NCBI GenBank assembly: GCA_934565615.1
Contig: CAKTIH010000017.1
Coordinates: 1 to 23,969 of the forward strand
DNA: 23,969 nt
Source of the DNA: an uncultured Oscillospiraceae bacterium
GTDB lineage: Bacteria > Bacillota > Clostridia > Oscillospirales > Oscillospiraceae
Direction: 5' to 3'
Numbering within the stretch: position 1 is the first letter of the stretch; each line of letters starts with the position of its first letter. Both the position numbers and the translations under genes were made by a program. Of the stretch, positions 19,485 to 23,969 are shown piece after piece. Below the pieces are notes generated by a model. It had not been told where the DNA came from. It saw only the letters and a list, made by a program, of their open reading frames with translations, and made no database searches.

Positions 19485-19843
19485 CGGAACAACTTGTCAC
19501 ACAGTGCGGGGTTCCGGGTAAGCTCATGCCGTGCCAGCAGCTGGGCAATGTCCTCAACGATTCTTCTCGCTTCCTCTTCGCCGAGCTCGCTCTCGATTTC
19601 ATCGAGCAGCTTTTCTTTCATGCACCGTCCCAGCTCACTCTTTCTGCTTGTCACTCTGGCGTTCTGCGCTTTGAACGTTATAAAACTGTATTCGTCGCTG
19701 TCAGAGATGCGCCGCCACGCAATGGTCTTTGCGGTGAGCTTGTCCGGAGCTTCGATCTTCTCCGTAACGCTATATCCCCGCATATATCCGGTCTCGGGAT
19801 CGCGTGCGCTGAATGATGTGTGCACTGTATAAAGCATTTTCAT
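19445..19843 (-). CDS. Hypothetical early protein
   Basis: The 132-residue product starts MKMLYTVHTSFSARDPETGY, with an N-terminal strand pair and a sandwich-like SVTEKIEAPDKLTAKTIAWR segment, then helices with ELGEEEARRIVEDIAQLLAR. ATG 19843 has AAAGGAGACGGGGAAA before it. The coding end overlaps the rightward gene by 40 bases. Family not recognised. Confidence 0.7.
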   Translation of the reverse strand: MKMLYTVHTSFSARDPETGYMRGYSVTEKIEAPDKLTAKTIAWRRISDSDEYSFITFKAQNARVTSRKSELGRCMKEKLLDEIESELGEEEARRIVEDIAQLLARHELTRNPALCDKLFRYMSAVVSGWNSL

Positions 19844-19873
19844 TTTCCCCGTCTCCTTTCAAGCCGTTCCCGC

Positions 19874-20101
19874 TCAGTTGTAGCGTGCTATGAGCTGCGC
19901 CACGACCTTCTTGCTGATTTCATCCTCGGGGTACACGTCCCAGCCGCGATCATAATTTGCAGTGAAGGTGTTGCCTATTCGGACTGACAGCTTGCTGATC
20001 CTGCCGCCGTTCAAGCCGAAGTCCTCGCTCTTCTCTTCGTAGTGCTTCACCCAGCATTCACACTTGACGCCAGATTCTACGATAGTTTCTTCACACCACA
20101 T
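19874..20101 (-). CDS. DUF7678-like small phage protein, first early gene
   Basis: The 75-residue protein resembles a small family frequent in Clostridia phages: a strand start (MWCEETIVESGVKCECWVKH), the DFGLNGGRISKLSVRI core, and the ANYDRGWDVYPEDE segment followed by a C-terminal helix. It is the first gene behind the leftward promoter at 20156-20184, with AAAAGGAGACAAAAACA as ribosome site. Function unknown; the family number is given from memory and is tentative. Confidence 0.7.
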   Translation of the reverse strand: MWCEETIVESGVKCECWVKHYEEKSEDFGLNGGRISKLSVRIGNTFTANYDRGWDVYPEDEISKKVVAQLIARYN

Positions 20102-20139
20102 TGTTTTTGTCTCCTTTTCGTGTTCGCAGCTAATTTGTT

Positions 20140-20207
20140 TTTCTAGCTTGGCTATACTGTAGCATAGTTAGGCTAGAAAGTCAAGCTTCTTTTTTTAGCT
20201 TAACTAA
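20140..20207. promoter_or_regulatory. Operator-like TAGC/GCTA repeats in the lysis-lysogeny control region
   Basis: Repeated half-sites occur as TAGCTTGGCTA (20144-20154), TAGC...GCTA (20160-20175) and TTAGCTTAACTAA (20195-20207). They overlap the leftward early promoter and lie just before the rightward repressor promoter, the expected place for repressor binding. Confidence 0.6.
20156..20184 (-). promoter_or_regulatory. Leftward early promoter
   Basis: On the minus strand TTGACT (20184-20179) and TACAGT (20161-20156) are separated by 17 bases. It would drive the whole early chain beginning at 20101. Operator-like repeats surround it. Confidence 0.8.
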
Positions 20208-20214
20208 CTTTTTC

Positions 20215-20243
20215 TTGACATTTTTTATTCTTGCCCTTATACT
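20215..20243 (+). promoter_or_regulatory. Rightward repressor promoter
   Basis: TTGACA (20215-20220) and TATACT (20238-20243) are exactly 17 bases apart, 26 bases before the repressor start. It is a near-consensus promoter for the lysogeny repressor. Confidence 0.85.
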
Positions 20244-20268
20244 TCATGCTGAAAGGGGGGTGATTCCG

Positions 20269-20685
20269 ATGGACACTATCGGTGGAAGAATAAGACTTCT
20301 CCGAAAGGACGCTTTAAGTCTGACAATGGAGAAGTTCGGCGAGCGCATCGGCATTACTACAGCGTCTCTCAGCAATATTGAAAACGGGAAAACTAATCCA
20401 AGTGATCAGACCATCCGCTCAATCTGCCGCGAGTTCCGCGTCCGTGAAGAGTGGCTGCGCAGCGGCGAGGGCTCGATGTATATGCAGCTCACGCCCGATC
20501 AGGAACGCGCCGTGTTTCTGGCCAGCGTCACAGCTGGGGAGTCAAGCCCGGAGGTCAACGCTTTCATTGATGCGCTGAAAGCCACGCCGAACGACGATCT
20601 GAAAACCGTCATCGCTTTCATCGGCCGCACCTACGAGGCCTATCAGGAGAACCTCAAAAACGGCAAAAGCCCCGACGCGGATTAA
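20269..20685 (+). CDS. Phage CI-type repressor (XRE family)
   Basis: The 138-residue protein starts MDTIGGRIRLLRKDALSLTM and has an XRE helix-turn-helix (EKFGERIGITTASLSNIENG, then KTNPSDQTIRSICREFRVRE) in residues 5-65, followed by a short helical C-terminal domain (AFIDALKATPNDDLKTVIAF) that probably makes dimers. There is no LexA-like protease domain, so induction is not by simple RecA-driven self-cleavage of this protein. ATG 20269 has GGGGGGTGATTCCG before it; the longer frame starts inside the promoter. Placed next to the divergent operators, it is the lysogeny repressor. Confidence 0.85.
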   Translation: MDTIGGRIRLLRKDALSLTMEKFGERIGITTASLSNIENGKTNPSDQTIRSICREFRVREEWLRSGEGSMYMQLTPDQERAVFLASVTAGESSPEVNAFIDALKATPNDDLKTVIAFIGRTYEAYQENLKNGKSPDAD

Positions 20686-20704
20686 ACCGCATCGGGGCTT
20701 TTGC
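20661..20704 (+). terminator. Long hairpin overlapping the repressor stop codon
   Basis: GGCAAAAGCCCCGACGCGG (20661-20679) pairs with CCGCATCGGGGCTTTTGCC (20686-20704) with one mismatch. The stop codon is in the loop. A stretch of T lies within the stem, so it can act as a terminator or protect the mRNA end. Confidence 0.7.
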
Positions 20705-20710
20705 CTTACC

Positions 20711-20818
20711 TCACATGTACAGAACCAGGTAATACAGGTTCTGTAATTTTTTTATGTCCAGCATTCGCAGCAGCCGGACGATCTTCTCTATCTCCCGCTC
20801 TTTTTCAGTCTCGTTCAA
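20711..20818 (-). CDS. 35-residue helical micro-protein, TTG start
   Basis: The frame reads (L/M)NETEKEREIEKIVRLLRM then LDIKKLQNLYYLVLYM, an amphipathic helix ending in hydrophobic and aromatic residues. GGAGAGGAGATCGAC precedes the TTG at 20818. Short proteins with this KEREIxKIVRLLR...LYxxVLxM pattern are frequent beside prophage repressors in Clostridia. Its 3' end is shared with the opposite-strand terminator at 20718. Function unknown. Confidence 0.6.
   Translation of the reverse strand: MNETEKEREIEKIVRLLRMLDIKKLQNLYYLVLYM
20718..20753 (+). terminator. Second intrinsic terminator after the repressor
   Basis: TACAGAACC (20718-20726) pairs with GGTTCTGTA (20737-20745) and is followed by ATTTTTTTA on the plus strand. 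It backs up the hairpin at 20661. Confidence 0.85.
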
Positions 20819-20875
20819 GTCGATCTCCTCTCCTTTTTATGTCAAAATTCTTAAATATGACGAAAAATGATATAA

Positions 20876-20930
20876 AGTGCAATATAGGCACTATAATGCA
20901 CTTGACTTTTGAGTGCTGTCGGTGTTAATA
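20876..20930 (+). promoter_or_regulatory. Promoter and AGTGC/GCACT repeats before the DUF4236 gene
   Basis: TTGACT (20902-20907) and TTAATA (20925-20930) are 17 bases apart. Around the -35 there are AGTGC (20876), GCACT (20888), GCACT (20898) and AGTGC (20912), which form two inverted pairs and look like operator sites for a dimeric regulator. Confidence 0.55.
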
Positions 20931-20980
20931 TTTTATTAACATTTAAGGATGGAATCTTGCTCAGGAGGGAGGTGTAAACT

Positions 20981-21430
20981 ATGGGGCTTCGTTTTCGTAG
21001 AAGCTTTAAGCTTGCCCCCGGCGTTAAGCTTAATCTCGGTAAGCGCAGTGTCGGATTGAGCGTCGGCGGCAAATATGGCGGGATGTCTTTTAACACTCGC
21101 AGTGGCACTCGTGTCCGGGCTTCAGCTCCCGGCACAGGGCTTTCTTATTCCGCCAAAATAGGCGGTGGGCACAAGCATTCAAGCCGCCGGACATCTGTCG
21201 GTTCTTCTAAGCCCGTTTGCGTCAGGTGGTGGTATATCACGCTCGCTGTTTTATTCTTCTTTGCTGGTATTCAGGGATTTTCTCAAAGCGCCGGCACGGC
21301 TATTCTTTGCTTTGTCATCGCTTTCTGCATGGGGTACCGTACGTATTCATTTTTGAGGCCGGTGTCGCATGACCTCTCACTTGACTCACAGAACCGGCTT
21401 GACGATTCTGATGCATCTCACAATCCTTAG
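20981..21430 (+). CDS. DUF4236-domain membrane protein (lysogenic cargo)
   Basis: The 149-residue protein has an N-terminal DUF4236 domain: MGLRFRRSFKLAPGVKLNLG, KRSVGLSVGGKYGGMSFNTR and RASAPGTGLSYSAKIGG (residues 1-62). Two hydrophobic helices follow (about 84-100 and 104-120) and a polar tail. The domain is widespread in bacteria, often in membrane or stress-related proteins, but has no known biochemical role. GGAGGGAGGTGTAAACT precedes ATG 20981. With its own promoter between repressor and integrase, it is probably expressed in the lysogen as a host-modifying cargo gene. Confidence 0.8.
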   Translation: MGLRFRRSFKLAPGVKLNLGKRSVGLSVGGKYGGMSFNTRSGTRVRASAPGTGLSYSAKIGGGHKHSSRRTSVGSSKPVCVRWWYITLAVLFFFAGIQGFSQSAGTAILCFVIAFCMGYRTYSFLRPVSHDLSLDSQNRLDDSDASHNP

Positions 21431-21455
21431 CGCAGCGCTTTTGTTGTTTGAGAGT

Positions 21456-21486
21456 GTCCCGCCCCTGCTGCAATCAGAGGCGGGAC
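21456..21486 (+). terminator. Hairpin after the DUF4236 gene
   Basis: GTCCCGCC (21456-21463) pairs with GGCGGGAC (21479-21486). The T run is poor, so termination is only likely. The remaining 21487-21652 gap holds an imperfect inverted repeat (21500-21537, CCCTTGTAAACCG / CGGTTACAGGG) and otherwise no gene that I can support. Confidence 0.5.
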
Positions 21487-21652
21487 TTGTAACAGATATT
21501 CCCTTGTAAACCGACTATCTGCTACGGTTACAGGGTATCAGGTAATCTCCATAATGTCCAGCGCCGAATCGGAAAATCGCTTTCCCATGCAGCAAATACC
21601 ATAGTTTGTTTACTTTCTTTTTCGGTAAATTATTTTTTGGAGGCGTTCATTT

Positions 21653-22225
21653 GTGTCCGCTATTCAAGAACTGGAATCGTATATCAAGGAGTACCCATAT
21701 AAAATCAAAGCCGCCCGCGTCGCCAAGGGGCTGACGCAAAAGGAACTTGCTGAAAAGGCCGGCGTCCCGCTCTCGTTCATTACGAAGCTGAATGTCAACA
21801 ATCAGGACGCGCTATTAAACTTCGCGGCGGTCTGCCGCGTGCTGGGTATATCAATGGATGAACTGTTTGGCATTAAAGGCTCCACCGATGTTGCGGAGCT
21901 GACGGAGCAGATCCATGAGCTTGAACTCGAAAATGTCCAGCAGGCCGGTGACGTTCGCCGCCTGACGGAGGTAAACGTTGAGAAGGACAAACGGCTCTAT
22001 TCGCACCGGCCGATGCTATATACGCTTATCGCCATGTGTGTGATTCTGACGATGGCGCTGATCGGCTACATGATATTCGATGCATCGGTCACAACCGCCG
22101 GTCTGTTTAAGAGTGCCAGAACGAGCACTTTTGCAATCTTACTTATAATCATCGTCCTGCTCTCGCTGATTGTCATTTTCCTCGCCGTGAAGAGTGATCT
22201 CAGCTGGAATCGTAAGGAAAAATAA
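21653..22225 (+). CDS. Membrane-anchored XRE-domain protein, GTG start
   Basis: The 190-residue protein has an XRE helix-turn-helix at residues 16-72 (IKAARVAKGLTQKELAEKAG, VPLSFITKL, VLGISMDELFG), a coiled coil (79-115, ELTEQIHELELENVQQ) and two membrane helices (121-142 and 159-179). The third helix of the domain is slightly unusual (ITKLNVNNQDALLNF). GTG 21653 has TTGGAGG 9 bases upstream. DNA-binding domains tethered to the membrane suggest sensing of envelope state or sequestration of a regulator. It lies between cargo gene and integrase, so it may control lysogeny or protect the lysogen. Role unknown. Confidence 0.75.
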   Translation: MSAIQELESYIKEYPYKIKAARVAKGLTQKELAEKAGVPLSFITKLNVNNQDALLNFAAVCRVLGISMDELFGIKGSTDVAELTEQIHELELENVQQAGDVRRLTEVNVEKDKRLYSHRPMLYTLIAMCVILTMALIGYMIFDASVTTAGLFKSARTSTFAILLIIIVLLSLIVIFLAVKSDLSWNRKEK

Positions 22226-22230
22226 AAACA

Positions 22231-22254
22231 GCCCCCAGTCTCCAGACCGGGGGC
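22231..22254 (-). terminator. Leftward-acting intrinsic terminator before the integrase
   Basis: GCCCCCAGTCT and AGACCGGGGGC pair (with small mismatch); on the minus strand the hairpin is followed by TGTTTTTATTTTT. It would stop leftward transcription entering from the right end of the prophage. Confidence 0.7.
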
Positions 22255-22273
22255 ATAGTTATAGGGTGATGCT

Positions 22274-23389
22274 ATGAAATGCCGGAAATGTAAAAAGGAG
22301 ATTCCTGACATCAGCGCGTACTGCCTATATTGCGGTGCAAAGCAGGAGATCGCTCAAACGCGCAGAGGGCGCGGCAACGGCCAAGGGACAGCATATAAAC
22401 GCGGGCGCACGTGGACGGCCATGTGGACGTGTGAGACGTTCGTGGACGCCTCCGGGAATCTGCACCAGCGGCGCAGCACAAAAGGCGGCTTCCCGTCCAA
22501 GACAGCGGCGCTGGCCTTTGCCGCGAATCCGGTCGAGGTTCAGGCAAAAGATGCTTACCGCCCCACGCTCAACGACTATTATAAGGGGTGGTCTACCAGC
22601 GCTTACAATGCGCTGTCGAAGTCGAAGCAATGCGCGTATGATATTGCTTGGAAACGCATGGAGGCGCTGAAGAATGTCCCCATGCTCGATTTGACAATTA
22701 ACAATCTGCAAAGCTGCGTCGATTCTCAAGTCGAAACGTTTTACCCTGCGCGGGATATGAAAACGCTTTTCTCGCAGCTGTATAAACGTGCCGTCGCTGA
22801 GGGGCAGGCGCGGACGAATCTCGCCGAGTTTATCGAGCTGCCGCCGTTGGAAGAAACCGAGCAAAAGCCGTTCACCGAAGATGAGATAAAATCCCTGTGG
22901 AAAGCTTATGATGGTGGTGATAAGTTTCTTGCCTTCCCGCTCCTGATGATCTATAGCGGCATGATGCCCGGAGAGCTGCTGCGCTGTACCTCCGACATGA
23001 TCCACACCGATACGCATGAAATCATCGGCTGCGGTCTGAAAACCAAAAAGCGAAAAGAAACGCCGCTGATTTATCCTGACTGGCTCGGCCCGCTCGTGCT
23101 GGATATTCTCTCCAACGTCAAAAGCCAAAAAGGCTATATCGTCGGCATGAACGCGGATAATTTCTATACCGAGTATCACGCCGCACTCGCTCGGGCAAAG
23201 GTGCGTGACCTGCCGCCTTATTCATGCCGGCATACCACAGCAACAGCGCTTGCTCTGGCCAAGACCGCGCCGAGCCTGATTCAGGAGATCATGCGTCACA
23301 CGAAGTTCTCCACGACGCAGCGGTATATCCATCCCGACATGCAGAGCGCCCACAACGCTATCAACGTCCTCGACAAAGGCGCTGAGTGA
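22274..23389 (+). CDS. int: Zinc-ribbon tyrosine integrase
   Basis: The 371-residue recombinase has an N-terminal zinc ribbon (Cys3, Cys6, Cys17, Cys20), an AP2-like arm-binding segment (GTAYKRGRTWTAMWTCETFV and TKGGFPSKTAALAFA), a core-binding SAM-like domain (about 95-185) and a catalytic domain. Catalytic residues visible are the Lys region LKTKKRKETP (255-264), box II YSCRHTTATAL with Arg319 and Tyr316 in the usual His place, His342 in MRHTKFSTTQRYIHP, and nucleophile Tyr351. Box I is SGMMPGELL (228-236), where Met231 stands in the normal Arg place. It ends 155 bases before the attachment site in tRNA-Ser. Strong family call. Confidence 0.9.
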   Translation: MKCRKCKKEIPDISAYCLYCGAKQEIAQTRRGRGNGQGTAYKRGRTWTAMWTCETFVDASGNLHQRRSTKGGFPSKTAALAFAANPVEVQAKDAYRPTLNDYYKGWSTSAYNALSKSKQCAYDIAWKRMEALKNVPMLDLTINNLQSCVDSQVETFYPARDMKTLFSQLYKRAVAEGQARTNLAEFIELPPLEETEQKPFTEDEIKSLWKAYDGGDKFLAFPLLMIYSGMMPGELLRCTSDMIHTDTHEIIGCGLKTKKRKETPLIYPDWLGPLVLDILSNVKSQKGYIVGMNADNFYTEYHAALARAKVRDLPPYSCRHTTATALALAKTAPSLIQEIMRHTKFSTTQRYIHPDMQSAHNAINVLDKGAE

Positions 23390-23407
23390 CGCCGTAATCG
23401 CCCGTCA

Positions 23408-23443
23408 AAATTCCCCGCGTAGCTAACAAATTCAGGGGAATTT
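23408..23443 (+). terminator. Hairpin after the integrase
   Basis: AAATTCCCC (23408-23416) pairs with GGGGAATTT (23435-23443); the loop contains the first integrase-arm-like repeat. It has a short T run in the stem end and may terminate int. Confidence 0.6.
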
Positions 23444-23510
23444 CGGTTTCAATATGGCCTGTAAAGTGTCGAAAAGCGTATTCGCGTAGCTTACAAAATA
23501 GCCTACAAAA
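23417..23510. repeat. Integrase arm-site-like direct repeats
   Basis: GCGTAGCTAACAAA (23417-23430), GCGTAGCTTACAAA (23484-23497) and TAGCCTACAAAA (23499-23510) share the core TAGCYNACAAA in the same orientation. They lie between int and the attachment core, the usual place of arm-type binding sites. A weaker fourth copy may be at 23455-23466. Confidence 0.65.
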
Positions 23511-23544
23511 TCCCGCAAACGCCTGAAAAATCAAGGGGTTTCTC

Positions 23545-23608
23545 GCCCCTGCTAAGGGAGTAGGTGTCTAAAAAGCACGCGAGGGTTCAAATCCCTCCTT
23601 CTGCGCCA
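23545..23608 (+). tRNA. tRNA-Ser(GCT) 3' part = right attachment site (attR)
   Basis: From the anticodon loop CTGCTAA and 3' arm GGGAG, through a variable arm, to a T-arm (GAGGGTTCAAATCCCTC), an acceptor strand CTTCTGC, discriminator G and CCA, the sequence is the 3' part of a class II tRNA with GCT anticodon and G discriminator, that is tRNA-Ser. The 5' anticodon arm is imperfect (CGCCC facing GGGAG) and the D-arm and 5' acceptor are absent; upstream is phage DNA. This is what insertion at the anticodon loop of a host tRNA gene leaves at one end. The complete tRNA should be rebuilt at the other end, outside this window. Confidence 0.75.
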
Positions 23609-23645
23609 CGACGGAGCAAAGTTTACTTTGCTCCGTCGTTTTTTG
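23608..23645 (+). terminator. tRNA-Ser terminator
   Basis: ACGACGGAGCAAAG (23608-23621) pairs perfectly with CTTTGCTCCGTCGT (23626-23639), then TTTTT. It is the host tRNA gene's own intrinsic terminator. Confidence 0.9.
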
Positions 23646-23938
23646 TATATTTAAAATTATCCGATCATACCAATATCCCGGAAACCGTCAATGATGGTCT
23701 CCGGGATATTTTTCCGGCTCTGTGTCAATAGTTGGGGTAGAGCTTAGCAAAAAATAGCAGTGGAGGCGTGGGCGGCGTGGTGCCCACGCCTTTGCTGCAT
23801 AATAAAATAGCCGCTTGAGATTTTAGAGTTTTTGTAAGAAAATGGAGTAAAAGCAAAAATTAGGCAGTATCGTTCCTTGAGACAGCAGCATACTGCTCCT
23901 AAGCTGAAAGCATCTTGAATAGAAAGAGAGCGAAAAAG
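23646..23938. other. Host intergenic region
   Basis: This stretch has two hairpins (23672-23713 and GGCGTGGGC/GCCCACGCC at 23765-23790) and AT-rich spacer, but no reading frame that I can support as a gene. It is host sequence, not phage, judging from its position beyond attR. Confidence 0.6.
23672..23713 (+). terminator. Host intergenic terminator
   Basis: AATATCCCGGA (23672-23682) pairs with TCCGGGATATT (23700-23710), followed by TTTTT. It lies in host DNA right of the prophage. Confidence 0.75.
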
Positions 23939-23969
23939 ATGTTTTCAAAGAACCTATCCACGTCCATCC
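23939..23969 (+). CDS. Possible start of a host gene, cut by window end
   Basis: An ATG at 23939 opens a frame reading MFSKNLSTSI up to the window edge. A weak AGAGAG-type purine run precedes it. Too short to identify; it may be chance. Confidence 0.2.
   Translation, partial: MFSKNLSTSI

Noticed and set aside
22325..23179. 284-codon minus-strand frame opposite the integrase
   Set aside because: Antisense shadow of a clear tyrosine recombinase, no ribosome site and no recognisable fold.
1..23969. CRISPR array, rRNA, insertion sequence, diversity-generating retroelement
   Set aside because: No regularly spaced repeats, no transposase or reverse transcriptase frame, and no rRNA-like sequence were seen.

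Overview
The window is most of an integrated temperate tailed phage (prophage), about 23.6 kb, plus roughly 360 bases of host DNA at the right end. The style is that of a gut Clostridia (Oscillospiraceae-like) siphovirus: moderately high GC, strong AGGAGG-type ribosome sites, PBSX/SPP1-like packaging and head genes, a zinc-ribbon tyrosine integrase, a DUF4236 cargo protein and many tiny, tightly overlapping zinc-knuckle genes. This assignment is by family resemblance only; no database search was possible.

Layout from right to left. At 23545-23645 lie the 3' part of a tRNA-Ser(GCT) and its terminator; this is the right attachment site, with integrase arm-site repeats at 23417-23510. The rightward lysogeny block holds the repressor (20269-20685), a DUF4236 membrane protein (20981-21430), a two-helix membrane protein with an XRE domain (21653-22225) and the integrase (22274-23389). 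A divergent control region (20140-20268) has one good promoter in each direction and TAGC/GCTA operator-like repeats.

The early block runs leftward from 20101 to about 10171. It contains small accessory proteins, an excisionase-like protein, a VRR-NUC nuclease, a C5-cytosine methyltransferase carrying a second, same-strand overlapping gene, a small methyltransferase, a Lar-like anti-restriction protein, an XRE regulator, an HUH-type replication-initiator-like protein, and a RinA-like late regulator followed by a terminator. Two short rightward islands interrupt it: a 69-aa acidic protein plus an Arc-type repressor (11942-12291), and an 83-aa cysteine-containing protein (19233-19484).

The late block (10023 to 56, leftward) is a ParB-methyltransferase fusion, small and large terminase, portal, MuF head protein with an extra C-terminal domain, a small SH3-like protein, an HK97 gp10-like protein, a terminator, scaffold, major capsid, head-tail connectors and the start of a tail-tube gene that breaks off near the window edge. 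Tail, tape-measure and lysis genes must lie beyond the left edge.

The most interesting points are: the overlapping gene inside the cytosine methyltransferase, which has its own ribosome site; the MuF C-terminal domain with its adjacent small gene (possible toxin and immunity protein); the self-contained rightward operon with palindromes in its promoter (laid out like anti-CRISPR/Aca pairs); a 27-base element repeated just after two genes; a terminase small subunit with no ordinary start codon; and an integrase with Met in place of the first catalytic Arg.
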